This document shows positions 21,600-32,646 of a DNA stretch of 64,000 nucleotides, piece by piece; position 1 is the first letter of the stretch; the number at the start of each line of letters is the position of its first letter. Source of the stretch: Locusta migratoria (Eukaryota; Arthropoda; Insecta; Orthoptera; Acrididae). The DNA lies in NCBI GenBank assembly GCA_026315105.1, contig CM048755.1, forward strand, positions 218,104,333-218,168,332. The letters are read 5' to 3'. The notes below the pieces were generated by a model that was given only the letters and a program-made list of their open reading frames with translations, was not told where the DNA came from and made no database searches. Position numbers and translations under genes: made by a program.

Positions 21600-21970
21600 T
21601 GTAGGACAATTGCAATTCAAACAGAACACCTCCTTATAGATTTTATGATAATATTATCAATCATACAATCCTGAGGAAGAATGGTCGAGTTTCATTTACT
21701 GTCGCCTTCAGATGACATGCCGTCAAGGTAGCTGGTACCTAACGCCTGGGAGAGGGTTAACGATGGGGGAAGTCCCACGACGAACAATAAAGAAAGGCCT
21801 GTCACTGGCTCGTGCCAAGACACCGGACTGGAGGTGGAATGGAGTGTTTCTCCCTCACTTCTTACTTCAGTTTACTTCAAAAGTTCGCCAAGTGTAGAGA
21901 AAGTTTATGTGTCGCCTTTTCGTGATGTTTTTTATTTACTTATTAAAATGTTGACTGAGTAGTGCGCACA

Positions 21971-23100
21971 ATGGATACTCGATGTTTTGTATGTGATGAA
22001 ACAATAGACGGACCAGGTGTTGGAGTTTCCTCAGAGACAAAAAAAGAACACTATCACCCATCAAAGCAAGTACAGAAAGGGAAGATAGCAATGACTCATA
22101 TTCAGAATGTTTGCACATCCTTTTGATTCATACTGAATGTCGAAAAAATTGCATCAGGCCGCAGTCCATTAAGGCTCATTTAAAGAGACAGGCACTATCA
22201 TCGTCCTCTGAAGCACCTCAGCATACAACTTTGAGACCCAAGCAACCGATATTCTATTTCGCAACAAAAAGTTTCTTTTGTGCCGAAAGTGTTGACGGTG
22301 AGCAAAACAAGCTCAATGAGAGACGCAGGAAGATATTTTCAGTTACTAATATCACAAAAGGATGCAAAAGAACTGACAAGCGATGAGTATGGATGCTGCT
22401 CGAGCTAGACATGACAAAAAGGAAAAAGGGGCCGCGGTGGCCGAGGGGACTGAGGCGCTCCAGTCACGGTCTCCACGGCCACTGCGGTCGGGGGTTCGAA
22501 TCCCCCCTCGGGCATGGATATTTGTGCCGTCCTTAGTATAAGGTAGTTGATAAGTATTTTGTAAGTTTAGGGACTGATGACCCCGTAGTTAAGTCCCATA
22601 AGCTTAACAAACATTTGAACATTTTGAAAAGGATGAGGAAGAAGAGCGACTCAGGATTGTCAAGAAAGCTGCTGAGATGATATGGCAAGATATTGAAAGT
22701 GAAGTGTACAGTTATAATATATACCCTCAAAGAGATAACTCAGGATTCAAGGTGGTATAGTGTATCTATTGAACACCCCATCACATCAGTTGCGGGGCCA
22801 CGAACTTTCTTGTCACCAACATTGATGGGTGCCTCCCTTCTTTTCACAGAAAATACGCCTCAAAGAACTTGATTGAGCTTCTAGCAAGTCTGGGTTTCAG
22901 CTAATCCTACTATGAAGCACCAAAACTGGAATTATCTGCGATTGCCCACTCACAGCTGACCTACAAGTCCAGCTGCATTCAAACACTGCTGTGTTACATA
23001 CCTGAACTGCAAGGGCAGCTGCAACAACGGAGTAGGAATATTAATTCAGGGTGAAGGCGACGACAGTGTCATCCAGACTCTTACTAATCTCGTTGGACGA
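21971..23100 (+). pseudogene. Decayed ORF inside the fold-back element
   Basis: An ATG at 21971 starts MDTRCFVCDETIDGPGVGVS (a CxxC pair). After a frameshift comes FYFATKSFFCAESVDGEQNK and LNERRRKIFSVTNITKG (22250-22370). The SINE at 22430-22626 interrupts it. Then DEEEERLRIVKKAAEMIWQD, VYSYNIYPQRD, NIDGCLPSFHRKYASKNLIE and LLASLGFS, SYYEAPKLELSAIAHSQL follow to about 23000. The wording resembles a family of long Cys-containing proteins that I associate with repeats in insect genomes. The join at KYASKN looks like an internal deletion. The function of the family is unknown to me. It is probably the element's own, now dead, gene. Confidence 0.5.
22430..22626 (+). repeat. SINE-A copy inside the decayed ORF
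   Basis: Intact, from GGCCGCGGTGGCCGAGGGG to AACAAACATTTGAACATTTT. Flanks GAAAAAGG and GAAAAGG suggest a short target duplication. Confidence 0.95.
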
Positions 23101-23181
23101 CGTCTCCACTACTGACGAAGATGAATGAGCCTCGACCATTCCTCCGCAGAAAAATGAAGGATGTTGCTTTGAATGCACTTT

Positions 23182-23363
23182 TTCAAATGTTCGTTAAGCT
23201 TAAGAGATTTAACTGCGGGGTCATCAGTCCCTAAACTTATGAACTACCCTATACTAAAGACGACGCAAACATCCATGACGGAGGGGAGCCTCGAACACCC
23301 GACCGTAGCAACCGTATAGACTGTGACTGACGCGCCGCAGATCGCTCGGCCACTGCTGCCGGC
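23182..23363 (-). repeat. Diverged SINE-A copy
   Basis: Minus copy, ending CCACTGCTGCCGGC. Flanks GAATGCACTTT (23171-23181) and GAATGCATTTT (23364-23374) are a target duplication with one mismatch. Confidence 0.9.
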
Positions 23364-23469
23364 GAATGCATTTTGTTTCATTTTGAATCACTATCAGTGT
23401 TTGTCAATACTTTCATTGTATGATTCATAATATATTATAAAATGATATACATATATAATTACATTACAG

Positions 23470-24004
23470 TCCCTCAAAACACTCTATTCTAGGACATCAA
23501 AACTGAGCGCAAATCTAATAGATAATGTAACTTCTGATTTTCTGAAGATAAGGTAGCAAATGTGCATATCAAATTTAAGGAAATTTAATGCTCTACAACT
23601 TTCTTTCTGGCACATTTTCTGAGAAACGATCGAGTGAGTCAGTAGAAGTAAAAGTTTAAAAAATTTGTGAGGTAAAAATGATTTTTTCAGAAATTGTCGA
23701 TTTTCAATACCATATATCTCGAAAACCGTTGGGAAATCGACATATATGTATTGCAACAATTTTATAGCAAATTCAATTATCTCTCATTTTTATTTGGACC
23801 AATTGTTTCCTAAAGCGGACCGTTTTCGTCATATAAGACAAAAACCAAAAAATTGTACCTTTCCACTCCCCTCCCCGCTTTAGCTCACCCCCCACGGGCG
23901 GGGACTTTTAGTATGTTCACCTCCTAACTATCCCTAACAAAGTCCTCAAGTCAAAAATTCTCGCATATTCCATTCACTCTACAATGCATTCATTGACTGG
24001 ACTA
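23470..24004 (-). repeat. Right inverted arm of fold-back element
   Basis: Inverted partner of 20303-20850. The reverse complement begins TAGTCCAGTCAATGAATGCA and includes GGAATATGCGAGAATTTTTG and AAAAGTCCCCGCCCGTGGGG. Small indels and substitutions separate the arms, so the insertion is not very recent. Confidence 0.85.
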
Positions 24005-24007
24005 TTA

Positions 24008-24935
24008 TCCGAATGGCTGTAACGGATCGTGCAGCCAGGTCTCGATCCCTGAGTCAACAGATGGGGACGTTTGCAAGCCAACAACCATCCGCACGAACAG
24101 TTCGACGTTTGCATCAGCATGGACGATCAGCTCGGAGACCATGGCTGCGGTTACCCTTTACGCTGCATCACAGACAGGAGCGCGTGCGATGCTGTGCGCA
24201 ACGACGAACCTGGGTGCACGAATGGCAAAACGTCATTTTTTCGAATGAATCCAGGTTCTGTTTACAGCATCATGATGGTCGCATTCCGGTTTGGCGATAT
24301 CGCGGTGAACGCACATTAGAAGCTTTATTCGTCATCGCCATAGTGGCGTATCACCCGGCGTGATGGTATGGGGTGTCATTGGTTACACGACTCGGTCACC
24401 TCTTGTTCGCATCGACGGCACTTTGAAAAGTGGTCGTTACATTTCAGATGTGTTACGACCCGTGACTCTACCCTTCATTCGATCCCTACGAAACCCTACT
24501 TTTCAGTAGGATAATTCGTTACAGGTCCTGTTCGGACCTTTCTGGATACGGAAAATGTTCGACTGCTGCTCTAGTCAGCACATTCTCCGTATCTCTCATC
24601 AATTGAAAACGTCTGGTCAATGGTGCCCGAGCAACTGGCTCGTCACAATACGCCAGTCACTACTCTTGATGAATTGTGGTATCGTGTTGAAGCTGCATGG
24701 GCATCTGTACCTGTACACGCCATCCAATCACTGTTTGACTAGATGCCCAGGCGTATTAATGCCGTTATTACGACCAAAAGTGGTTGTTCTGGGTACTGAT
24801 TTCTCAAGATCTATGCACCCAAACTGCATGAAAATGTAATCACATGTCAGTTCTAGTACAATATATTTGTCCAATGAATACCCGTTTAATCATCTGCATT
24901 TCTTCTTGGTGTAGCAATTTTAATGTCCAGTAGTG
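24008..24935 (+). pseudogene. Tc1-family element, 3' half (catalytic domain and terminal repeat)
   Basis: Continues the transposase: RMAVTDRAARSRSLSQQMG, PSARTVRRLHQHGRSARRPW and EWQNVIFSNESRFCLQHHDG, where the first catalytic Asp (FSDES) is Asn. After a frameshift come GVMVWGVIGYTTRSPLVRID, FQ-stop-DNS (second catalytic Asp after an in-frame TAG), SSIENVWSMVPEQLARHNTP (Glu kept) and TLDELWYRVEAAWASVPVHA. The element ends at the inverted repeat TTGGTGTAGCAATTTTAATG, then CCAGTAGTG and a TA. Net Tc1 length is about 1.39 kb. It is inactive. Confidence 0.85.
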
Positions 24936-24939
24936 TATA

Positions 24940-25658
24940 ATACGTTTTGTTCTGCGACGGTCTTGACAAATTTACAGTGAAATGCCTAATCTCCCAGTCC
25001 TACAAAGGGCTCACCGCAATGGTGCGCAGTTAAAGGGTGCATCTGTGATGAAGATGGCTGCACTGTTTTTTGTTTCACTTGTGATAGTATTCTTGTGAAT
25101 GGCAGTGTACACTAATCGAGGTAAACATCATTGACGAATAGGTATAGTGGGTGAAACTAAGTTAACTGGCAACGCGCGAATAGCATTAAAACTACCAACG
25201 GCACATGCAACTGCAAATCTCAATACCATTTCGATATAAACAGAACGGTAGGAGCTTAACATTCATGGACGAAGTCCTAAACCCTTAATAACGTAAGGTA
25301 ATTCAAAGCTACGAAAGAATTGTCATCATCATAACAATGGGGCACTTGCTAACTGTAGTGTGCGAACAATCACCGTTTTCATTGCCTCCCACATCAACCT
25401 AGTTCATGTATCGAAAATCCCAAAAGGAGTTTACCATATAGCATGTATGTCAGTCAAGTCAAGTCAAGTAAGCTGAAGGGTGGGTATCGCCGAAATGATG
25501 GGCATCTCTAACAGTGTTTATATAATTACCTTCGCTGGTCGGGTAACTGTGAATGCACGCCACACCGTACCTGAAAACGAATCGCTTACTATGACTAACA
25601 TATTGCTAACAAACACTACCAAATTCCAAAATGATAATGCGTCAACACAAGTACAAAC
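24940..25658. other. Intergenic stretch, nothing recognised
   Basis: Includes a triple AGTCA repeat near 25450. No element termini or coding signal were seen. Confidence 0.35.
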
Positions 25659-25661
25659 ACA

Positions 25662-25798
<137 letters not shown>

Positions 25799-25901
25799 CA
25801 AATGTTTGTAAATCTATCGGACTCAACTTCGTGGTTATTAGTTCGTAGCTTACAAACTACTTAAAATAAGGTAAACTAATCTAAGGACAACACAAACAGC
25901 C
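25799..25901 (-). repeat. SINE-A tail (older subfamily), minus
   Basis: TTCAAATGTTTGTAAATC, CGGACTCAACTTCG, ACAAACTACTTAAAATAAGG and CTAAGGACAACACAAAC are present. The head is not attached. A plus-strand head follows directly at 25902. Confidence 0.85.
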
Positions 25902-26303
25902 GCGGCGGATTAGCCCTGAGTACTGGGGCGCCGTGCTGCGGTGCGCGCGGCTGTTCGCCGTCAGGGGTTCGAGTCTCCCTTAGGGCATGGGGTGTTTGTG
26001 TTGTCCTTAGCCGGCCGCGGTGGCCGAGGAGACTGAGGCGCTCCAGTCACTGCCTGCCCTGCCACTACGGTCTGGGGTTCGAATCCCCCCTCGGGCATGG
26101 ATATTTGTGCCGTCCTAGTTCGTAAGTAGTTCATAAGTAGTTTGTAAGTTTAGGGACTGATGACCCCTTAGTTAAGTCCCATAGACTATACAAACATTTG
26201 AACATTTGTTGTCCTTAGGTTATTTTATCTTGCTTTAAGTAGTTTGTAAGCTATGGAGTAATAACCCAGCAATTGAGTCCGATAGATTTACAAACGTTTT
26301 CAA
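25902..26303 (+). repeat. Older-subfamily SINE-A split by a younger SINE
   Basis: Head: GCCGCGGCGGATTAGCCCTG, GGGGCGCCGTGCTGCGG, box B GGTTCGAGTCTC and GGCATGGGGTGTTTGTG. A full SINE is inserted at 26011-26208. The host tail resumes at 26219 (GTTATTTTATCTTGC) and ends TTTACAAACGTTTTC. Confidence 0.9.
26011..26208 (+). repeat. Young SINE-A nested in an older SINE
   Basis: Complete copy with the perfect duplication TTGTCCTTAG at 26001-26010 and 26209-26218. The target is the linker of the older SINE. This gives the relative age of the two subfamilies. Confidence 0.95.
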
Positions 26304-26403
26304 CACAAACACCCATGCCCGAGGGGGACTCGAACCCCCGACGGCGAACGTCTGCGCACACCGCAGCACGGCGCCCCAGTACACACGGCTAATCCGCCGC
26401 GGA
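26304..26403 (-). repeat. Older-subfamily SINE-A head, minus
   Basis: AACACAAACACCCATGCCCG, box B in reverse (ACTCGAACCCCC) and CGGCTAATCCGCCGCGG are present. It mirrors the plus head at 25902, so 25799-26403 is a broken SINE palindrome. Confidence 0.9.
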
Positions 26404-26411
26404 TATATATA

Positions 26412-27100
26412 CAGGGTGCTTCACTAAGTGTGTTTGCCTCTGTAACTTATAAAATAATAGTTGGCGGGAAATTTTAATGCGGTAGGTCAACACAAGAAAT
26501 GTTACACTTTCTACGGAGCTATGAACATAGTTTATTGCATCATTTTCCAAAGAGTTACAGCACAAAGATATAATTTTTTAAATGGAACAATAGTTTTTTA
26601 TATCATGCATTGGATTCGTTGAAACCAGCTCCGTCCAAATCAATTTAAACTACATTCCTATCACTGTTAGTTTGGGAGCTACAACCCTTCAAAGTTTAGG
26701 GGGCGGAGGCTACGACAGCGTAGCTGACTGGCTGGTGGTCATGAGACAGTGGGCCGTGCCCCAGGGGATAGCCACTCGGCCAGTTAGCTACGCTATCGCA
26801 GCCTCCGCTCCAGGAACTTTGAAGGGTTGTAGCTCCCAAACTAACAGTGATAGGAATGTAGTTTAAATTGATTTGGACGCAGCTGGTTTAAACGAATCCA
26901 ATACACGATAGAAAAAAACTATTGTTCCATTTAAAAAATTATATCTTCGTGGTGTAACTCTTTGGAAAATGATACAATAAACTATGTTCATAGCTCCGCA
27001 GAAAGTGTAACATTTCTTGTGTTGACCTACCGCATTAAAATTTCCCGTCACCTATTATTTTATAAGTTACAGAGGCAAACACACTTAGTGAAACAACCTG
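26412..27100. mobile_element. Palindromic fold-back MITE, TA target
   Basis: Ends CAGGGTGCTTCACTAAGT and ACTTAGTGAAACAACCTG are inverted repeats, flanked by TA on both sides. Nearly the whole element is one inverted repeat with arms of about 330 bp (for example GAAATGTTACACTTTCT with AGAAAGTGTAACATTTC) meeting near 26750 in a GC-rich centre. TA flanks suggest the Tc1/mariner superfamily. No ORF. Confidence 0.85.
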
Positions 27101-27108
27101 TATATATA

Positions 27109-27762
27109 CCGGGTGATCAAAAGGTCATTATACATTTTAAAACTTAATAAATCAAGGAATAATGTAGATACAGAGGTAAAAATTTATACACATGCTTGGA
27201 ATAACATGGGTTTTATTGGAAAAAAAAGTATCTCTAGACGCGACAAAAATCTCTTGTGTGCATCGTTTGGTAATGATCGTGTGCTCAGCCCCCACTTTCG
27301 TCATGGTTGGCCTCCCAGATCCCCAAACCTCAGACCTCAGTCCATGCGATTATTGGCTTTGGGGTGACCTGAAGTCGCTAGTGTATCGTGATCGACCGAC
27401 ATCTCTAGGGATGCTGAAAGACAACCTCCGACGCCAATGCCTCACCATAATTCCGGACATGCTTTACAGTGCTGTTCACATTATTTCTCGACTACAGCTA
27501 TTGTTGAGGAATGATGAACATTTTGAGCATTTCCTGTAAAGAACATCATATTTGCTTTGTCTTAATTTGTTATGCTAATTATTGCTCGCTTTTCTGATCA
27601 GATGAAGCGTCATCTGTCGGACATTTCTTGAACTATTGTTTTTTTTTTCCCTAATAAAACCCCATGTCATTCCAAGCATGTGTGTCAATTTTTACCTCTG
27701 TATCTACATTACTCCGTGATTTATTAAGTTTTCAAATTTATACTGACTTTTTGATCTTCCAG
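27109..27762 (+). pseudogene. mariner/Tc1-type element with C-terminal transposase remnant
   Basis: Inverted termini CCGGGTGATCAAAAGGTCA and TGACTTTTTGATCTTCCAG are flanked by TA. The inner arms also pair (TTATTCCTTGATTTATTAAG-type sequence with CCGTGATTTATTAAG). The plus frame near 27310-27538 encodes WPPRSPN (frameshift) then DYWLWGDLKSLVYRDRPTS, LKDNLRRQCLTIIPDML and HFEHFL, the C-terminus of a DDD-type mariner-family transposase. The catalytic N-terminal two thirds are missing, giving about 650 bp. It lies 8 bp from the MITE before it. Confidence 0.75.
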
Positions 27763-27769
27763 TATACGC

Positions 27770-29030
27770 GCACGTACATTTTACAGCAGAGAAATATTGT
27801 CAAACATGACCCCTGTCCAGTAAAATCACATGATTCTACGTAACTGGACCATTGTGGGCAGTTTTAGACCATGGAATCAGGACCAGATTTACAGATCCAA
27901 CATCCTTGAAGTAATTAGCGGATGTTTTGGTACAAGAATGGATAACATTCTGTTGAAAAGTATAAATAAAGTTTCCCAATCTGTTCCCCGAAATGTTGTA
28001 GCTAGTCTCAAATAAATAAGTATTTGCATCAATGTTAGATGTTCATATAATTTTGTCCATTGCCCTTAAGGCAAGGGAAAAATATTGTTGTGATGAGAGA
28101 GTAGTTTTAAAGTCTATCCCACACTTCATCTTCCTACAGTCTCCATGTTGCCATGGCATTTGAGTAACTGAGTTCGGTTGTAACGAAATTGCACTACTTG
28201 CAAGGTGTCGTATTTGCTTTCATTTTCCTTGGTGAACTGCACAGTCTCGAAATAAAATGTTCAACAACCTGCCGTCTTCACATCTTTTGTCCCCAGCGCA
28301 GAAGATGGCATATAGGTCGTTGGTTCTAGATGTTGAGGTTGTTTAATTAGCGAGAAACTAGTCTTATAAAACAAATTATTCAAAGGATGCCACATTGTTT
28401 ATTTACGCAGATTCAAACAAACTGCACAAGTAACAAACTGTGTTTTAAATTCCACTGTATTTAATTAATATTGATGGTATTTTGCTTATACAAGGTTACA
28501 ATGCACCATGTATAAAATAAAGCTATTCTACAACCGACCGCATCAGACAGTGGGTCTGCCTCTGACGATTGTCGAAACCGAAACGCGATCCACCTCAGCC
28601 TGCCGCCATGCTATAGCCAGCGTCACGTAAGAAGGGGCACCAATTTTCAGCCGTTTTGCGCATCTCCCTCCATTTCCCCACTGGCAGCCAATAATATTCT
28701 TTCTTTAGTCGCGTGATTAGTGGCGAGTTACGCAATGCTTCTCCCGTAGGTACAACTGTTGGTGCTCGGCCGTAGTTTCTCCCCTCCACGCTTCCCCTAT
28801 CGATCTGCCTCTATGCGCGGAAGCGGCTTCCTAAATGACGCCAACTATAACTCACGCCAAAACATGGCCAAAGCGTTTCATCAGTCTTTTCATTTTATTT
28901 TGTTTAATAGTTTGTGTGTTTTTAAATGACGTGATACAACAGAATGGTAACTTGCTATTGAGAGATGTCGTCTTATGAAAATTAACTGAATGTAATGAAA
29001 ACATATATATAATTTCGACTAGAAAAGAAA
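27770..29030. other. Intergenic stretch, nothing named
   Basis: 28540-28830 is GC-richer, with a CGATTGTCGAAACCGAAACG motif typical of repeat DNA. No SINE or transposase was recognised. Confidence 0.3.
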
Positions 29031-29035
29031 TTAAG

Positions 29036-29198
29036 CCGGTCGCTGTGGCCGAGCGGTCTGCGGCGTGCAACTCTCGGTCTGCACGGCCGCTGCGTTCGGG
29101 GGTTCGAATACCCCCTCGGGCATGGATATTTGGGCCGTCTTTAGGGACTGATGACCCCTTAGTTAAGACCCATAAGCTCTACAAACATTTGAACATTT
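29036..29198 (+). repeat. SINE-A copy with internal tail deletion
   Basis: Head GCCGGTCGCTGTGGCCGAGC, box B GGTTCGAATACC and GGCATGGATATTTGGGCC. The sequence then jumps from GTCTTTAG straight to GGGACTGATGACC, losing the AGTTCATAAGTAG linker. Confidence 0.9.
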
Positions 29199-29199
29199 T

Positions 29200-29658
29200 T
29201 TAATAAATTAATTTTGGCGCCTTGCCTCCATATGCACTGACAAATCACAGCATACAACTTTAGGCAGTCTTTCCCTCGGAAATAGTACCTACTGTACCAC
29301 CTGTTATCGATACCTCACACCACCCTGCGTCAGCTGCATACAGTTCTGTTCTGAGTTTTCTAATGAAAGTGAATATGATGGCTGCAAACCAGAAATATCT
29401 TACATTCCATTACTTCTGTGATATCCAATTGGGATTTTCTCGAAGATAACATCCAGTTTTGGGAATAAGAAATTTGCCACAATTTTTAAATGATTAAGCT
29501 TACCATCTCTCAAGAGCATTGCTGTTACAGTACTCATAAATGTTCTGAATCCAAATCTCAAAAATCTAAATCAACTTTACGTATGATTTAAAAAAAAATA
29601 TATAATTATTACCATCACCATTTCTATCTCAAATTACTTCGTAAGTAGAAAATCTATT
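29200..29658. other. AT-rich stretch, nothing recognised
   Basis: No repeat or coding signal was identified. Confidence 0.35.
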
Positions 29659-29843
29659 TTTTTTAACATATGGGACTTAACTACGGGGTCATCAGTCCCT
29701 AAACTTACAAACTACTTATGAACTAGCTAACACTTAAGGACGGCACAAATATCCATGCCCGAGGGGGGATTCGAACCCCCGACCGTAGTGGCCGTGCAGA
29801 CCGTGACTGGAGCGCCTCGGTCCCCTCGGCCACCGCGGCCGGC
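29659..29843 (-). repeat. SINE-A copy with target duplication
   Basis: Minus copy ending CCACCGCGGCCGGC, flanked by the perfect repeat GAAAATCTATT at 29648-29658 and 29844-29854. The 3' tail tip is eroded. Confidence 0.95.
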
Positions 29844-29854
29844 GAAAATCTATT

Positions 29855-30270
29855 AATCATAAATTTCACATTAGTCTTTGAATATGAAGCATTCCAAAAA
29901 ATCTGCATGGATGTGTGTGTTCTTAGGTTTGTTTAAGTTATAAATTTTTACTTGCACAATGCTCGTGTGCGTTTGCTTTTACTATGAGTCATATTCGTGG
30001 TTGGTCATAGCATAATTAGATAAAATTTTTACTACATTGCAGTACTTAACTGGCGGAACCACTTCATCTATAAATAGCCTTAAACATTTTCTTAAACATA
30101 CTGGTCGACGCTCACGTTGCCGTATATTACTGGTTACGGCTTTCTCCTTAACATAATTGATCTACTTCTGTCACCTTTTTACCTCTATGCCCCTACTTAA
30201 TTGGCCGACTTTCCTATCGTCTTATAATGTACCTCATACCACTCTATCCTTTGCCTATCACCATGTTATA
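29855..30270. other. Intergenic stretch, nothing recognised
   Basis: AT-rich, without identified elements. Confidence 0.3.
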
Positions 30271-31027
30271 CGAGGGTTGTAACTTAAGTATTTATTTATT
30301 CACAAGAGATAAAGTCGTTACATGTTTGCACCTTTTATCGTTAAGAGATCCTGTTCTGTTGGTGGTGCGAATGGAGCGTTCTACTGCCTGGAACAGTTCT
30401 GAAGCGAATGCCACGAAATAGTTCCTTAGTCTTCGCGATCAAATCAAAGTCACAAAGACAAGTCTAGGGAGTATGGTGGATGGCACATACTTCCTAGTCC
30501 CATTGACCGAATAGAGCAACCACAGCTTGCGCTGTATTCTCCCGCGCATTGTCGTGTAAAATGATGGGTGGGTTGCGCAGAAAGTGATGCCGTTTCTTTC
30601 GCAAATCTAGTCGCAGGTGATGCTTCAATAACGAACAATAATCTGTGCACTGACGGTCTCCGTGTAGGAACGTAATGCGATATGTTAGCACCGATCACCG
30701 TCGTACACGAGAATCACCGTAACTTTCACCAAACTGGGGCTCTGACGTACTTTCGACTTGACACTGTCGTGCCGTACGACCTCTGGCACATTTAATCTTG
30801 ATAAAACTCCGTTGTTCCTGTTTCAAAAATATAGTGACACCCTTAAGTTAGACCACTTGCTCACAATTGACTGTGTTTCCCTCGATTTTGCTCACGTCGG
30901 TAGCGTGGGACGGGCGAGTCCATTGGCTCTGAGGTAAGGTAGGTATGTCAACAATGTGTGCTATCAGCGACAATAGTAGATTCCATTGCACAGTGTTTCC
31001 AAAGTGTTGCTTAAGTTCCAACCCTAG
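30271..31027 (-). pseudogene. mariner element with both termini, internally deleted
   Basis: Inverted termini CGAGGGTTGTAACTTAAGTA and TGCTTAAGTTCCAACCCTAG are flanked by TA. The minus-strand frame near 30700-30400 encodes IILHDNARENTAQAVVAL (second catalytic Asp in HDNAR) and LCDFDLIAKTKELFRGIRF (third catalytic Asp region), then RFRTVPG. The N-terminal DNA-binding half and first Asp are absent. Length is 757 bp against roughly 1.3 kb for full mariners. It could serve as a passive substrate for a related transposase, but makes none. Confidence 0.75.
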
Positions 31028-31029
31028 TA

Positions 31030-31640
31030 ATATGTATCAGTGGAAACCTCCTCGCCATATGATTTCGTGCTAATAAGTAGACCTTCCATCTCCTTTTGCT
31101 TACCAAACAATTCTTATTGACTTACAACATATACCTCACTTAACGTGCGCCACATTTATTCCATCATAATTTGTTACGTTCAATTACCTGGTTTAGTGTC
31201 GTCCTCTTCTCCAGCTTCAACTGATAGATTAATTATAATTTAATATTATCATATTGTGTAGCTTGACGATAATTTTTCAGTTCTCACTGCCTTGGTTGTC
31301 TGTCTGCTGGTGCAACATAGGATCGTTCTCTTACTTGTGAATCTGGAACGTGTCCTTTTGTAACTATGGTCTGATTGTTTGTGTTTTGATGTTTCTGTTT
31401 TCATTTTACCGGTTCTTTGCAGATATTCATACTGTTGGGTTACATGTTATGAACACTGTGATTCTGTATTCATACTTGGTGCTGATTTCAAATTTCTTTC
31501 TAGTCTTTCCATAGCTTTTACTAAACCTACTGTGGATATTGAAGAAAGTTGAAGAAGATAGTGAATAGTTTAGAAGAACTAACAGCGTGAAAGGAAAGGA
31601 AGTAACCTGTCAGTTAACTCGGCTACCTGGTAATCCTCAG
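31030..31640. other. AT-rich stretch, nothing recognised
   Basis: No element termini or coding signal were found. Confidence 0.3.
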
Positions 31641-31991
31641 TTACCTGGCAACGCAAAGAATTCTATTGCCCCTGAGGTTTTTCTTTCGTACATACCGTTT
31701 TATGATGTCCGCTGTGTTGTGTATTGCTTTGATTGTTCCTGTTTCGACCCTGAATTGATAATTTCGTCCCTCACATACGAATGAAAAATATTCATGACAA
31801 TTCTCTACTAAAGGAACCTTCCAGAAGCTGGCTCTCAAGTCAATGTTTAACAATATCTTGACATCCATGAACTCCTGAATATGCTCCTTCAGTGCCTTTG
31901 TTTGATTCATTACTGCTGAATTTATTTTGTTTAGTATTCTGTCAACTACCGTCTTGTGTGCTGAAACATCATTCCATGTACCAAAGTTCAT
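31641..31991 (-). pseudogene. LTR-retrotransposon reverse transcriptase fragment
   Basis: The minus frame encodes VDRILNKINSAVMNQTKAL then IQEFMDVKILLNIDLRASFW and KVPLVENCHEYFSF, GRNYQFRV. The block LLNIDLRASFWKVPL is the first catalytic RT motif of Ty3/gypsy-type elements (Asp present). After QFRV the similarity ends, so the YXDD palm motif is absent. It lies downstream, in the same direction, of the coiled-coil ORF at 32646-32206 and may derive from the same element. Confidence 0.55.
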
Positions 31992-32205
31992 TTTAATGGA
32001 ATGTTTTCTGTGATAAAATGCACTAGTATCCTTTGCTGCTTTGTAAAGTGTAAATGAGTAGTGCCCTTAGGGCCCTTAGACATTTAATAAAAGCAACTTC
32101 ATGAGAATCACTAACCTGAACAATTTCTTTCATTTTCTCTCGTTCGTTTCTCCTTTCTAAACTTCACCCACTGCTTTACTTAAACTGTCATTTACTTGGT
32201 GTATT

Positions 32206-32646
32206 TCAGGGAATTTTTTTCACTGTTTGCTCCGTTTCTCTCAATTCATCTTGGATCCTATTTACATTGCCTTTACAAGCGGAAAAAACTTTATGATAAT
32301 TAGTAAATAACATAGTATTTTCTTGAAGCAGCCCGTTTTCAGTTATTTCTCTACCTTCAACATCAACCTCTTGAGTAACTTCAGATTTACCTAATTTTAA
32401 TTTTTCATCATTTTCTTGTATTTCCTGATGGATTTTCCGCCAAAAGCCTGCTGATGCAACGTTCTTGGCATTCTCCCTGTTTTCCAAAAACTCAAACTTA
32501 CGATTCATATTAACCAGCTTAAGATTTATTTCATTTAACCTGATGTCAGTGGGGCCTAGTGCTTCAGATGACTGGGGGTTCACTTCTTTAAGTTCCAGAT
32601 ATTGATAGAGCTCCCCTCCCCCTCCTCCTTCCCCCACCCAAGGCAA
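32206..32646 (-). pseudogene. Coiled-coil ORF, possible gag-like part of an LTR element
   Basis: 146 codons from a GTG/ATG-like start at 32646. The body is rich in Glu, Lys, Asn and Gln with heptad-like spacing (INLKLVNMNRKFEFLENREN, then HQEIQENDEKLKLGKSEV and VNRIQDELRETEQTVKKI). No catalytic motif is present. Its N-terminal segment EVNPQSSEA recurs, with a stop, in the repeat copy at 38130-38180. A gag function is inferred only from its position before the RT fragment. Confidence 0.35.

Larger units (their letters stand above)
20303..24004. mobile_element. Fold-back DNA transposon with long inverted arms, nested in Tc1
   Basis: The two ends are a perfect 19 bp inverted repeat: TAGTCCAGTCAATGAATGC at 20303 and its complement ending at 24004. 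The insertion is flanked by TTA (20300-20302 and 24005-24007). Excising one TTA plus the insert rejoins the Tc1 frame (DRQL to IRMAVTDRAA). Arms of about 540 bp (20303-20850 and 23470-24004) are inverted copies with some divergence, each with a C/G-rich CCCCGCCC block. The 2.6 kb interior holds SINEs and a decayed ORF. A 3 bp TTA duplication is compatible with PIF/Harbinger-like or other families. I cannot assign it. Confidence 0.8.
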
